Shown here: positions 33,308 through 41,805 of the stretch, piece after piece
How the letters are laid out: each line of letters begins with the position of its first letter
Numbering within the stretch: position 1 is the stretch's first letter
DNA from: Deltaproteobacteria bacterium
GTDB taxonomy: Bacteria > Desulfobacterota > Binatia > UBA12015
DNA: 41,805 bases
Reading direction: 5' to 3'
Assembly: GCA_029262355.1 (NCBI GenBank)
Contig: JAJCZO010000411.1
Span: forward strand, 1 to 41,805
Made by a program: the position numbers and the translations under genes
The notes under the pieces: generated by a model
Seen by the model: only the letters and a program-made list of their open reading frames with translations
What the model was told of the DNA's origin: nothing
The model's database searches: none

Positions 33308-34551
33308 TCATTTCCCCCGCGAAGGAGCAGTAGGGACCGCTGCGGGGTCATGGACGCCAAGGATGGCGGGAGCCGTGTGTGCATTCTCGGCTCTCTCCTC
33401 GGTCGGGCTCGAGGGTTTGAACGGGTAGGGCTCACGCTCGATTCGCTCGAAGGTGATGTTGCGCGCCGGCGCGGATTCCTCGAACTCGGAAATGGCTTCG
33501 AGAACATCGTGATCCACGTCGAACGATCGTGAGCTGTCGATGCGTGCGTGAACCCCGTCGGGCAGGGTTGCGAGCGCCCGAATGATGGCGCCTTTGTTCA
33601 GGAAGGTGACTTCTTCGGCCAGATGCATCGACACGATGCGGCTGCCCGTCGCCGACTGGGTTTCTGACATGTGCAGGAAGTGCGAGTTCCTGTAGTTGCG
33701 CGATAGAATGACGAACATCGCGACGGCCATTCCGAGTCCGATTCCGGTCAAGAGATCGGTGAGGACGATGCCGAGGATCGTCACGAGGAACGGAGCGAAT
33801 TGATCGATCCCGCGGTCGTACATCTCCTTGAAGAGGGCCGGCTTCGCGAGCTTGTAGCCGACGACGAACAGGATGCTCGCGAGTACCGCGAGCGGCACGA
33901 GGTTGAGGACTGTGGGGAGGACCACCACCGCCACCAGAAGGAGCACGCCGTGAAGGATTGCCGAAAGCTGCGTGCGGCCGCCCGACTGGATGTTCGCGGA
34001 GCTGCGCACGATCACCTGGGTGATGGGAAGACCGCCGATCAATCCGGACACGATGTTGCCGCATCCCTGCGCAACGAGTTCGCGGTTGGCGGGAGTCGCT
34101 CTTCGTTGCGGGTCGAGTTTGTCCGTCGCGTCGACGCAAAGCAGGGTCTCGAGGCTCGCAACGGCGGCTAGCGTTGCTGCAGTGAAGTATACGGTCGGAT
34201 TGGCGATCTGGGTCCAGTCGGGAAAGACGAGCAGGTTTCCAAGGTCGGACCATCCGGTCGCGACGGGAACGTTGACGAGATGGCTCGTGCCCAGGGCAAT
34301 GCTCGGCGCGACGAGAGACGAGAGAGCTTGGAAACAGATGCCGAAGGCCACGGCGACGAGAGGCCCCGTAGAATCGAATGCCGCCGCGTGAAGCCGCTCT
34401 CCCAAAGAAGCAGGATGAGGAGCGCTCCGGCGGAGACGAAGAGGGCACTCGGCTCGATGTCAGCTCCGATCGCTCGGAACGCGGAGATCGTCGTTTCGCC
34501 GTCTGGTTGAGTGAAAGCCAGATCTCCCTCGGCATCGCTATCGTGCAGCAA
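33308..34551 (-). pseudogene. SulP-family anion transporter, N-terminally truncated and frameshifted
   Basis: The remnant shows clear SulP (BicA/SulP) sequence: SLETLLCVDATDKLDP, the conserved PITQVIVRSSANIQSGG, LVPLAVLASILFVVGYKLAKPALF, and a C-terminal STAS-like part (HLAEEVTFLNKGAIIRAL). From memory of this subgroup, the usual N-terminal 150 or so residues are absent. The visible frame starts at LLHDSDAEGDLAF (34551), which overlaps the end of the M28 peptidase gene. A frameshift near 34398 (TGGGAG-AG-CGG) separates LLILLLWE from RLHAAAFDSTGPLVAV; removing two bases restores LLWERLHAAA. Both losses point to a pseudogene, although an assembly error could explain either. Confidence 0.8.
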
Positions 34552-35452
34552 TCTGCTGGTCGAGCTTGGCGAAGTCGACGGCAGAGATGTCGTCCTTGAC
34601 CGTGTGATAGCAGCCCGAATTGGCGTCGGTGAGGAACACCGAGGGCACGCCGGCGCGAACCAGGTTGGCGTGATCGCTCCGCCCTTGTCCGAAGAGCAGG
34701 CTGAGCCTCACGGTGTCGAGGGTCGACGCCTGAGTGGCTTGTCTCGCGGATTCGACGAGGTTCGAGCCGCCGGTTTCGGAGCCGATCAGAATCGTGGCGT
34801 TCGCCAGCGACGGGAGGAGGTTCGAGCCCTGGATGTCGAAGTTGATGTAGGCGACCGTCTGCGCCAGTGGTACGAGCGGGTCGGCCGTGTACCGGCCCGA
34901 TCCGACGAGACCGTCCTCCTCTCCGTCCCACAGCGCGACGATGATCGACCGGCGGGGTGTTCCCGTCGCGGCAATGGAGCGGGCCACCTCGATGGCCGCC
35001 GCGACGCCAGCCGCGTTGTCGGTGGCACCGTTGTAGATGCTGTCCCCTTCGGTCGCGTCGTCGCAGTTCGCCTTGTCGCAGACGTTGCCATTGCCGTCGT
35101 AGTGCGCGCCGATCATGACGAACTCTTCGACCAACTCGCCCCCGGGGATCACTGCCAGGATGTTCGTCCCCAGATCGTACGGTTGGAGGAAGCCCTCGTC
35201 GCCCGCCTCATTGGGAAGAATCGGCTCTGTGAACCGCGCGAGTTGACCGACGAGTAGCGCACGTGCCGCAGCCGAGCCCGGCGTCTGGTTGTCGCGTCCG
35301 TTCATTTCATCCGAGGCCAGCGTCTCGACCAGTGCTCGGACGCTGAGGGCGCCCTCGTCTGTGGTGGGTCCGCTCCCGTCAGAGCCGCACGCCCCAACAG
35401 ACATCGTAAGCGCGACGCACAGCGCAGCGATCCACTCGGACGACTTCCTCAT
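34538..35452 (-). CDS. M28-family metallopeptidase lipoprotein, possibly C-terminally truncated
   Basis: A 304-residue exported aminopeptidase-like protein. The signal peptide ends in lipobox VGAC (Cys22). Zinc-ligand candidates follow the M28 order: His117 (GAHYDGNGN), Asp145 (GATDNAAG), Glu178-Glu179 (DGEEDG), Asp206 (NFDIQGS) and His283 (GCYHTVKDD). It would release N-terminal amino acids from peptides outside the cytoplasm. GGAGGAG lies 5 bases before the ATG at 35452. The last family helix after VDFAKLDQQIAAR is missing, and the following bases read as SulP sequence, so the 3' end looks cut at a deletion junction. It may still be active, since all ligands are present. Confidence 0.85.
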   Translation of the reverse strand: MRKSSEWIAALCVALTMSVGACGSDGSGPTTDEGALSVRALVETLASDEMNGRDNQTPGSAAARALLVGQLARFTEPILPNEAGDEGFLQPYDLGTNILAVIPGGELVEEFVMIGAHYDGNGNVCDKANCDDATEGDSIYNGATDNAAGVAAAIEVARSIAATGTPRRSIIVALWDGEEDGLVGSGRYTADPLVPLAQTVAYINFDIQGSNLLPSLANATILIGSETGGSNLVESARQATQASTLDTVRLSLLFGQGRSDHANLVRAGVPSVFLTDANSGCYHTVKDDISAVDFAKLDQQIAAR

Positions 35453-35620
35453 TCTGGCTCCTCCAGTATCCGCTCGACCGACGGGCTGCGATTGACTCTA
35501 ATCTCTCAGCGGGGAAGTGCGCTACCTGGATTGATCTCGAGGCGCCAGGTCGATGTACTGCCGACTCGGGCAAACGGCTTCCCTGCATGGGCGGGGGGCT
35601 GATACGAACGGAGCAGCACG
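35453..35620. promoter_or_regulatory. Divergent intergenic region, M28 peptidase versus winged-helix regulator
   Basis: A 168-base spacer between divergent genes must hold both promoters. No CAC-repeat operator like those at 10121 or 15596 and no clear promoter pair was seen. Confidence 0.35.
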
Positions 35621-38374
35621 ATGGCTCGCCGAGAGATTCGCTTCGGCTCGTTCCGTCTCGATCCGACGGATGAGCGGCTCTGGAAGGACGGCGTTCCGAT
35701 CGAGATGCCGCCGAGGGCCTTCGGACTTCTCCTCCATCTCGCGCTGCGCCCGGGGCAGCTGGCGACGAAGGAAGATCTGCTCGACACGCTGTGGCCGGAC
35801 GCGCACGTCTCCGATGCCGTCTTGAAGGCGGCGGTTTCCGACGTCCGACGCGCGCTGGGGGAGCGCGTACGCGACCCTCAGATCGTTCAGACCGTGCATC
35901 GGCGCGGCTACCGGTTCATTGCCCGCATTGAGGAGGAAGAGTCGGTTGCGGGGCCGCCGTCAGACTCGCCGGAGGGCGCGAGCGAGCTCGTGGGCCGTTC
36001 GGAGGAGTTGGCGCTCCTCGGGTCCGAATGGAGTCGGGCACGCCGCGCGAAGCGCCGAACGATTTGGGTGACGGGCGAGGCTGGTATCGGCAAGACTGCG
36101 GTGGTCGATGCGTTCGCCCGTCGCGCCGCCCGCGAAGGCGCGCGTGTCCTCCACGGGTTTGCCAGGGAGAGCTACGGCGAGGGGGAGGCGTATCTCCCGA
36201 TCCTGGAGGCGCTCGGCTCCTTGTGTCGAAGCGACGACGGAGAGGACGCGCGGGCCATCCTCGAAAGCCACGCTCCCTCTTGGCTCGTGCAGATGCCCTG
36301 GCTCGTTCGACCCGAAGACCGGGATCGACTGGAGTCCGCCGTTCGCGGCGCCCGCCGCGAGCGGATGCTGCGCGAAGTCGCCGAGGCGATCGATGCGATT
36401 GCCACCGATCGTCCGCTGCTCGTGCTCCTCGAGGATCTACACTGGAGTGATCCCTCCACTCTCGACGTGTTCGCGATGTTGGCGCAGAGACAGTCGCCGG
36501 CAAAGCTTCTCCTCTTGGGAACGTATCGTCCGATCGATGCGGCGCTCGTCGAGCATCCGGTGATTGCTTTGAAGCGAGGCCTGGCGGCGCGACAATCCTG
36601 CTCCGAGATCCAGCTGGCTCGCTTGCCGCTCGAAGCCGTGGCGACGTGCGTGCACCGACGTCTCGATGGAGATCTCCCGCCGGAGCTCGTGGATCTGATC
36701 TTCGAACGAACCGAAGGCCACCCGCTCTTCTTGGTGAGCTTTCTGGCCTCCCTCGAGACCGAAGGCCATCTGCGTCGGACCGAGACGGGGTGGACGTTCG
36801 CCGAGGGGCGGGACGAGAGGGCAGCAAAGCTGCCGGATGTGTTGCGCGAGCTACTCGATCGTCAGGTCGGACGGCTCGAAGGAACGCCGCTCCTGCTGTT
36901 GGAGGCGGCCAGCCTGGTCGGCCGGGAGTTTGATTCGAGCACACTGGCTAGCGTCTTGAAACGGGAACCACGCGAGGTCGAGGGGGCCCTGGAGGGGCTC
37001 GGACGGACTGGCCAGTTCGTGCGGTCTCTTGGAGCCGAGCGCTCGGACGACGGCGTCGTGCATGACCGGTACGAGTTCGCTCACGTCCTGTTCCAACACG
37101 CGCTATCCGATCGAATCGGCGCGGCTCGAAAAGTCGATCTTCACGCGAAGGTTGCGCGCTGCTTGGCGGATGGCGGACATCCCGCATCGCGGCTCGCGTA
37201 CCACTACGGCGAGGCCGGACTTCGAGAGGAAGCGCTCGCCGCTTGGGAGCGTGCTGCGCATCAGGCTCTTTCGCGTTGGGCGAACGTGGAGGCCGTCGGG
37301 CACTTCGAACGCGCGCTGCGCGTGGTGGCCGGTCGCGCCTCCACTCCTGAGCGAGATGCGCGAGAGCTCGGTCTCCTCGTCGCGATGGGGCCGGCGTTAG
37401 GCGCGGTCGTCGGCCAGGGATCGCCGCGGGTGGCGGAGACGTACCGCAAGGCACGCGTCCTGTGCGCCCGGATGCCGGAAGGGGACCAGCTCAACCCGGT
37501 TCTGGCAGGGCTCTTCACCTTCTACGTCGCACGTGCTCGATTCGTCGACGCTACGGAGGTCGCCGAGCGTATGTGCGAGGTCGCTGCGCGAAGTGGTGAG
37601 ACACTCGTTCGCCAGAGTGCACACATGATGGTCGGTACGGCACACCTCTACCGTGGGCGGTTGCGCGTCGCATTGGAGGAGCTTGATCACTCGATCGCGC
37701 TCAACGACACGGATGCCGTCTACTCGTACGGCTACGCGGTGGAGAGCCTGTCGTATGCGTTCTCGTCCCTGGCAAGCCATCTGCTCGGTTTCGATGGGGA
37801 GACAGTCGAGCGCACCCGCCGCTCGATCGAGCGAGCCCGGCGGGTGGGAGATCCATACACCCTCGCCACAGCGCTCCAGTTCGCGGCCGTCGTGCATCGA
37901 TGGAGGGACGAAACGGACGACGTGCGTGCGTGCACCGATGAGTTGGTCCAGATCTCCGAAGAACAGGCGCTCGAGATATGGGTTCCGGTCGCGAACTGGA
38001 TCGGTGGATGGCTCGACGTGGAGACGGGCGACGTGGACCGCGGCATCGATCGCATGTGCGACGGGTTGGCGCACTACGGCGAGACCGGGACCGAGGCCGC
38101 TCGAACGGAGTATCTCGCGGCAACCGCGGCGACTTGCCTGCGCGCAGGCTTCTACGAGAAAGGCCTGGAGTTGGTCTCGGAAGGGCTCTTGCTCGTGGAC
38201 GGTTCGGAGGAGCGCTTCGCGGAACCTGAGCTGCATCGTCTCCACGCCGCCCTTCTCGAGCAACACGGGCGGCTGGAGGCGGCGGAGGATGCGCGCACCC
38301 GCGGTATCTCGCTCGCGCGTCGGCAGGGCGCGCAGTTTTGGCTCTCTCGGTTCGACGGCGTTCGAGAGTTCTGA
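35621..38374 (+). CDS. Winged-helix (OmpR/PhoB-type) AAA/TPR transcriptional regulator
   Basis: A 917-residue regulator. Residues about 5-100 form an OmpR/PhoB-type winged helix with IRFGSFRLDPTDERLW and the recognition region VLKAAVSDVRRALG, followed by the wing TVHRRGYRF. A STAND-type ATPase follows, with Walker A GEAGIGKT (152-159) and Walker B LLVLLED (about 266-272). The C-terminus is a long TPR-like repeat region ending in LARRQGAQFWLSRFDG. This layout resembles CadC/HilA-type regulators combined with an adenylate-cyclase-associated ATPase. The start is ATG 35621 with GGAG 7 bases upstream. It ends 2 bases before the convergent hydrolase. It may control that gene or the adjacent peptidase. 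Confidence 0.9.
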   Translation: MARREIRFGSFRLDPTDERLWKDGVPIEMPPRAFGLLLHLALRPGQLATKEDLLDTLWPDAHVSDAVLKAAVSDVRRALGERVRDPQIVQTVHRRGYRFIARIEEEESVAGPPSDSPEGASELVGRSEELALLGSEWSRARRAKRRTIWVTGEAGIGKTAVVDAFARRAAREGARVLHGFARESYGEGEAYLPILEALGSLCRSDDGEDARAILESHAPSWLVQMPWLVRPEDRDRLESAVRGARRERMLREVAEAIDAIATDRPLLVLLEDLHWSDPSTLDVFAMLAQRQSPAKLLLLGTYRPIDAALVEHPVIALKRGLAARQSCSEIQLARLPLEAVATCVHRRLDGDLPPELVDLIFERTEGHPLFLVSFLASLETEGHLRRTETGWTFAEGRDERAAKLPDVLRELLDRQVGRLEGTPLLLLEAASLVGREFDSSTLASVLKREPREVEGALEGLGRTGQFVRSLGAERSDDGVVHDRYEFAHVLFQHALSDRIGAARKVDLHAKVARCLADGGHPASRLAYHYGEAGLREEALAAWERAAHQALSRWANVEAVGHFERALRVVAGRASTPERDARELGLLVAMGPALGAVVGQGSPRVAETYRKARVLCARMPEGDQLNPVLAGLFTFYVARARFVDATEVAERMCEVAARSGETLVRQSAHMMVGTAHLYRGRLRVALEELDHSIALNDTDAVYSYGYAVESLSYAFSSLASHLLGFDGETVERTRRSIERARRVGDPYTLATALQFAAVVHRWRDETDDVRACTDELVQISEEQALEIWVPVANWIGGWLDVETGDVDRGIDRMCDGLAHYGETGTEAARTEYLAATAATCLRAGFYEKGLELVSEGLLLVDGSEERFAEPELHRLHAALLEQHGRLEAAEDARTRGISLARRQGAQFWLSRFDGVREF

Positions 38375-38376
38375 GT

Positions 38377-39138
38377 CTACCGATTCCTCGCAAGCGATCC
38401 GTCGTCCGAGGGGAAGTGGTGGTCAAGGAAGCCGACGAGGAGCTTGCCCACGATTTCGGGTTGATCGCGTGCCACCAGGTGGCCTGCTCGCGGTACCTCA
38501 GCGACGTCGCCGAGGCGGAAATCGCGACGAAAGTCGATCACTTCCTGCGTCGTGATGACATGGCTGTGGTCGCCATGGAGCAGAAGCGTTGGAGTCTCGA
38601 TGCTTCGCCCGGCCGTGAGCAAGCGCTCTCGTTGGTCAATGACGTCGCGCGCCAGTGATCCGCTTCTGACTCGAGGATCTAGGGAGTCCATCGCCGGGTC
38701 GGCGCGTTCGATTGCTGCGGCGATCTTCCGGCGCTCTCGCTGCCCTGCTTCTGAGCGCGGTGCTGGGACGATGTCGAGGAGAACGACCCCGGCCGCTTCG
38801 ATTCTCATTTCTCCGACCAAGAGCATCGCAATGACTCCACCGATCGATCCGCCGACGAAAACCCTCGGTGTTCCGGTGTGTTCCGCGACGATGCCGAGGG
38901 TGTCTTGGCAGAGGTCCGCGAGGCTGTACGTGGCAGCACGCCCGCTATCGCCGTGGCCCCGGTAGTCGGGCGCGACCGTCCGCCATCCGGCCGCGCTTAC
39001 GCGCGGCGTGATCAGATCCCAAACGGAACGACTCTCCCCCGCGGTCGGCAAAAACACGACGGTTCGTTCGATCGAAGCCTCTCGAACGTCGACGACGAGC
39101 TCGACGCCATCGCGGCGGAAGGTGACCGTCTCATGCAT
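38377..39138 (-). CDS. Alpha/beta-fold hydrolase
   Basis: A 253-residue alpha/beta hydrolase. The nucleophile elbow is GGSIGG (Ser98), the acid Asp190 lies in LLHGDHSHVIT, and the catalytic His220 in VPRAGHLV. The strand-turn VVFLPTAG holds the oxyanion-hole residues, and PDYRGHGDSG is the classic core. It is likely an esterase, lactonase or C-C hydrolase acting on small molecules; the substrate is not determinable. The ATG at 39138 lies 165 bases from the divergent cupin gene. Its 3' end nearly touches that of the winged-helix regulator. Confidence 0.9.
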   Translation of the reverse strand: MHETVTFRRDGVELVVDVREASIERTVVFLPTAGESRSVWDLITPRVSAAGWRTVAPDYRGHGDSGRAATYSLADLCQDTLGIVAEHTGTPRVFVGGSIGGVIAMLLVGEMRIEAAGVVLLDIVPAPRSEAGQRERRKIAAAIERADPAMDSLDPRVRSGSLARDVIDQRERLLTAGRSIETPTLLLHGDHSHVITTQEVIDFRRDFRLGDVAEVPRAGHLVARDQPEIVGKLLVGFLDHHFPSDDGSLARNR

Positions 39139-39348
39139 GTGCTGAGGCTATCGCGCCGCCGCCGAAATCGACAACCGGCCTCTCGGGCCAATCTCGCCGG
39201 CAGGATCGGGTTCCGCTAGACCGCACGGACCAAGGAATTTGATGTGAGCTATGGTAGCGCGTCGATAGGAGATCGTTGGCCGCCGGGAGGAGCCCTACCT
39301 ACCATGAGGTTCCGGGCGAGCCGCATCGCAAACGGATCGGAGTACCGT

Positions 39349-39822
39349 ATGGAAACTCGAGGACGCTCGGTCGAGCGCGTACACAACCCGGGAACGAGAG
39401 GGGCCATGCTCGCAGATGTCAATCTGATCGAGTGGCAGGCACTGGGCGAGGGCGTCAAGTTCAAGCTATTGCGCTATTGCGAAGTGACTGGTGACTGGGT
39501 GCTCTACGTGCAGCTCCAGCCGAACGTCAAGTTCGGTCGCCACCAGCACATCACCCCGGCCGAGTTCTTCATCATCAAGGGTGAGCTCGTGTTCGAGGGG
39601 GGCTCGGCTCGAGCAGGTGTGTATGGCTACGAAGAGATCGGCGAGATCCACGAAGAGGCCTCGGGCGTCACGGAAACCGAGTTTCTCTACTTCGGGCACG
39701 GCCCGGTCTCGTTCATCGATGCCGATGATCGACTGCTCTTCCTGGCCGATTTGAAGTTTTACAAGGATGCCTGGAACGGCGAACTCACCGAGAACATCAT
39801 CGAAGGCGGTGACTCGAAGTAA
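39349..39822 (+). CDS. Cupin-domain protein (ChrR/dihydroxyacetophenone dioxygenase-like)
   Basis: A 157-residue (from ATG 39349) cupin. Metal-ligand motifs are HQH at the start of the first cupin motif (RHQHITPAEFFIIKGEL, with Glu) and a later His in GEIHEEASG, the usual three-His/Glu set. The strand pattern GGSARAGVYGYEE fits the ChrR-like/acetylacetone dioxygenase cupins. The start is uncertain: ATGs at 39304 (GGAGGAG 12 bases upstream), 39349 (GGAG 6 bases) and 39406 are all in frame. It may be a metal-dependent dioxygenase or ligand sensor. It is divergent from the hydrolase and convergent with the beta-helix/Calx-beta gene, 30 bases away. Confidence 0.85.
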   Translation: METRGRSVERVHNPGTRGAMLADVNLIEWQALGEGVKFKLLRYCEVTGDWVLYVQLQPNVKFGRHQHITPAEFFIIKGELVFEGGSARAGVYGYEEIGEIHEEASGVTETEFLYFGHGPVSFIDADDRLLFLADLKFYKDAWNGELTENIIEGGDSK

Positions 39823-39852
39823 AGCCGTGCTGTGCGCCGTTGCGAAGACGTC

Positions 39853-41805
39853 TCAGTCGCAGACGAGCTTCTTGCCGCTCTCGTTCCATTGGCAGTCCGA
39901 GACGCCGAATTCGTGGACCCCACAGGCTCCGCTCTGACCAGCCGCTGGATCCGCATCGAGTACGATGGTGACTCGGAATGGGCCGATGGGCGCGTCGATC
40001 GTGGCGTCTCGCGTCGCCACCACCACGTGTACGTACCCCTTGCTGGTTCGCCGGTCCTTGAGTGCGAGGCGGTGGAGTCCCTGGGCTGATCCGGGCGCGC
40101 ACGCGGCCGACGGGAGTGCGCCCGTTCGGTTGCGGTAGACATAGGCTGTTTCGTTCTGATTGGTTTTCCATCCATCCTTCGTTTGCGCGGCAGGGTCGCA
40201 CGGTGACGCGCCGAGGCCTCCTGCGGGGATCGGGTGACTCTCCGCGGTTCGGTCGAATATCGAAGTGCCGGCACCGAGGTCCTCGATGCGGATCTGGGCG
40301 CCGCGGTTCGTGGCGTCGAGCACTGCGAATCCGGCCGGTGAGCCTACGGAGAACTCGAGATTTCCCTTGAGTGAGATTCGCTCGTTGCCCGGATCTCCGC
40401 CGATCCCCGCGATCACGATCCTGGGTTTGGTGATGGTCGTGCCCGCGACGCACAGCGGTGTCGGCGGAACGGCCGCATCATCGTTCAGCACGACGCCCTC
40501 CCCGAGTCCGTCGGTAACGGTCGCATTCTCGAGCGTCGTGATGTCGAGGAAGAAGATCTCGTCACTCTCTTCGTTGGCGTCGCCGAAGACGGGTACCAGG
40601 ACCGTCTTCTCCGTTTCGCCGGCCGCGAAGATCAGCGAGCCGCTCAGGGCTTCGTAGTCGGAGCCGGCGACGGCCGTGCCGTCGAGGGTCGCGTAGCCCA
40701 CTGTGACGGAGACGTCGTTCGGAGACACCGTCACCGTGAAGGCCATGTCGGTCGTGCCGGCGTTCCCCTCAACGAGTTGCGCGTCCGAGAAGAAGACCGT
40801 TGGGAGGCTGGGGTTTGCGTCTCCGATCCAGAGCGCGGACACCGAGCCCGCGCCGAGGAGTGCCCCTCCGGTAGGAGCCTCGATCGTAAGCGCCAGGATT
40901 TCCCCTCCTTCGGCGAGGGCGTCGACGAAGACCGGAACCTCGAATGTCTTGAGGACCTCTCCGTCCTCGAAGGTGAGCGTGCCGGCAACCGCGGCGTAGT
41001 CGGCGGGTGCAGTGGCGGAATTGTCAGAGGAGAAGTAGTCGACGCTGATGCTGCCGCTCGATCCGTGAGACCGCGTCACGGTGACAGTGGCCGTTCCATC
41101 GTACTCATAGCTGATGAACATGTCGGTCGAGAATTGGAGCACGCCGGGATTCGGCCCGCCGACCAGTGCACAGGGAGAGAACTCCGAAGTGTTGCCGTCC
41201 TCATTCGTCGCGGTCGCGGAGACGAAGGCATCGGAGACCTCGAGGGGTAGCGTCGCGGCGATGGTTGCGATGCCGGCGGCGTTGGTCACGACGTCGACCG
41301 CGCCGATGAAGGTCTGCCCCTCGCCGAAACCGGAGAGATCGCACGAAGGCCCCGAGAAGAACTCGACGCGGGCCGACGTATCGGGGCTGCTTGCGAGCTG
41401 GCCCTCGATGGAGGTCTCTCCCGCCGCGACGAGCACGGATTCGACGACAGGGTGGTTCTGGCCCAGATTCGGGCCGAAGTCTGCGTCGAGCGAGTCGTTG
41501 CCGGTCGGGCCATAGAGGTGGTGATCGATGCCTAGAGTGCCGTTCTGGAAGATCGAGTTCCCGAGAATCCGGTTGCCCGTACCACTTTCGATGAAGACGC
41601 CCCAAGTGCCGTTGCCGGCGATGATGTTTCCGGCGCCCGGAGCCGTACCGCCGATCGTATTGTCGAATGCACCGAAGAGTCGGATTCCGACGATGTCGTT
41701 TCGCAGCGGACTCTCCCCTTCGACGAGCGTGCCGATCTCGTTCCCCTCGATGACGTTCTCGGTTGCGTTGGGCGTCGTGAGAAAGATGCCGTGGTACCCG
41801 TTGCC
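39853..41805 (-). CDS. Large secreted beta-helix/Calx-beta protein, N-terminus outside window
   Basis: The frame is open to the window edge without a start; 650 residues are visible, numbered from 41805. Residues about 1-105 are right-handed beta-helix repeats, e.g. NVIEGNEIGT, NTIGGTAPGAGNIIAG and NRILGNSIFQNG. A linker domain (about 125-220) follows. Two Calx-beta domains come next (about 221-335 and 336-443), with SVDYFSSDNSATAPADYAAVAGTLTF and SVTVGYATLDGTAVAGSDYEALSG. The C-terminal domain (about 455-650) has paired Cys. This is an extracellular calcium-binding or adhesive surface protein. The CSLREAI-type start, if any, would lie beyond the window. Confidence 0.85.
   Translation of the reverse strand, partial: GNGYHGIFLTTPNATENVIEGNEIGTLVEGESPLRNDIVGIRLFGAFDNTIGGTAPGAGNIIAGNGTWGVFIESGTGNRILGNSIFQNGTLGIDHHLYGPTGNDSLDADFGPNLGQNHPVVESVLVAAGETSIEGQLASSPDTSARVEFFSGPSCDLSGFGEGQTFIGAVDVVTNAAGIATIAATLPLEVSDAFVSATATNEDGNTSEFSPCALVGGPNPGVLQFSTDMFISYEYDGTATVTVTRSHGSSGSISVDYFSSDNSATAPADYAAVAGTLTFEDGEVLKTFEVPVFVDALAEGGEILALTIEAPTGGALLGAGSVSALWIGDANPSLPTVFFSDAQLVEGNAGTTDMAFTVTVSPNDVSVTVGYATLDGTAVAGSDYEALSGSLIFAAGETEKTVLVPVFGDANEESDEIFFLDITTLENATVTDGLGEGVVLNDDAAVPPTPLCVAGTTITKPRIVIAGIGGDPGNERISLKGNLEFSVGSPAGFAVLDATNRGAQIRIEDLGAGTSIFDRTAESHPIPAGGLGASPCDPAAQTKDGWKTNQNETAYVYRNRTGALPSAACAPGSAQGLHRLALKDRRTSKGYVHVVVATRDATIDAPIGPFRVTIVLDADPAAGQSGACGVHEFGVSDCQWNESGKKLVCD

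Noticed and set aside
33432..34931. A 499-residue minus-strand frame across SulP and the peptidase
   Set aside because: Arg/Pro/His-rich composition without domains; the two other frames hold real families.
1..41805. CRISPR arrays, IS elements, attachment sites, rRNA or tRNA genes
   Set aside because: No regularly spaced repeats, transposase or integrase sequence, or recognisable structural RNA was seen by eye; a dedicated tRNA/RNA scan was not possible.

Overview
The window is about 41.8 kb of GC-rich, gene-dense bacterial chromosome. It carries large secreted proteins with propeller, thrombospondin type 3, beta-helix and Calx-beta modules. It also carries fatty-acid and flavin oxidoreductases, a carotenoid oxygenase, several lipoproteins and very large ATPase/TPR regulators. 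This mix suggests an uncultured member of the former Deltaproteobacteria (Myxococcota or Binatota-like). That is an inference from gene content; no rRNA or tRNA gene was seen to confirm it. Both edges cut through large secreted-protein genes.

Layout. 1-4734: C-terminal part of a giant secreted protein with a seven-repeat propeller. 4774-8492: an SDR and SnoaL-like pair, a divergent FMN-barrel protein and two methyltransferase genes. The first methyltransferase is interrupted by two adjacent in-frame TGA codons followed by a SECIS-like hairpin. 8810-9970: an exported single-haem protein. 10216-20608: a cysteine synthase-glutaredoxin fusion; a SARP-type regulator with a tandem DUF4242 gene on the opposite strand; then a six-gene run (OsmC, FMO-like, FAD oxidoreductase, MaoC, MAPEG, EamA). 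20545-24160: a small protein and a frameshifted AAA/TPR regulator. 24335-26086: two secreted proteins. 26201-31077: luciferase-like oxidoreductase and acyl-CoA dehydrogenase, carotenoid oxygenase and a divergent TetR regulator. 31295-35452: a secreted protein, a CrtC/AttH-like lipoprotein, a broken SulP transporter and an M28 peptidase. 35621-39822: a winged-helix AAA/TPR regulator, an alpha/beta hydrolase and a cupin. 39853-41805: a beta-helix/Calx-beta surface protein.

How genes may work together. The promoters of the cysteine synthase-glutaredoxin gene and the OsmC operon share three CAC-centred repeats at identical 12 and 10 bp steps. Roughly one helical turn between repeats is the usual operator layout of SARP regulators, and a SARP gene lies between the two targets. 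The predicted products (cysteine synthesis plus glutaredoxin, OsmC peroxidase, MAPEG, flavoenzymes, an exporter) fit a thiol, peroxide or electrophile-handling regulon. This link is inferred.

The two most notable observations are that candidate SARP regulon and the methyltransferase with tandem UGA codons. TGA is an ordinary stop elsewhere in the window, so the tandem TGA suggests either a double-selenocysteine protein or a recent nonsense event. Two further genes look broken: the AAA/TPR gene near 22680, and SulP, which has lost its N-terminus at the end of the peptidase gene and is also frameshifted.
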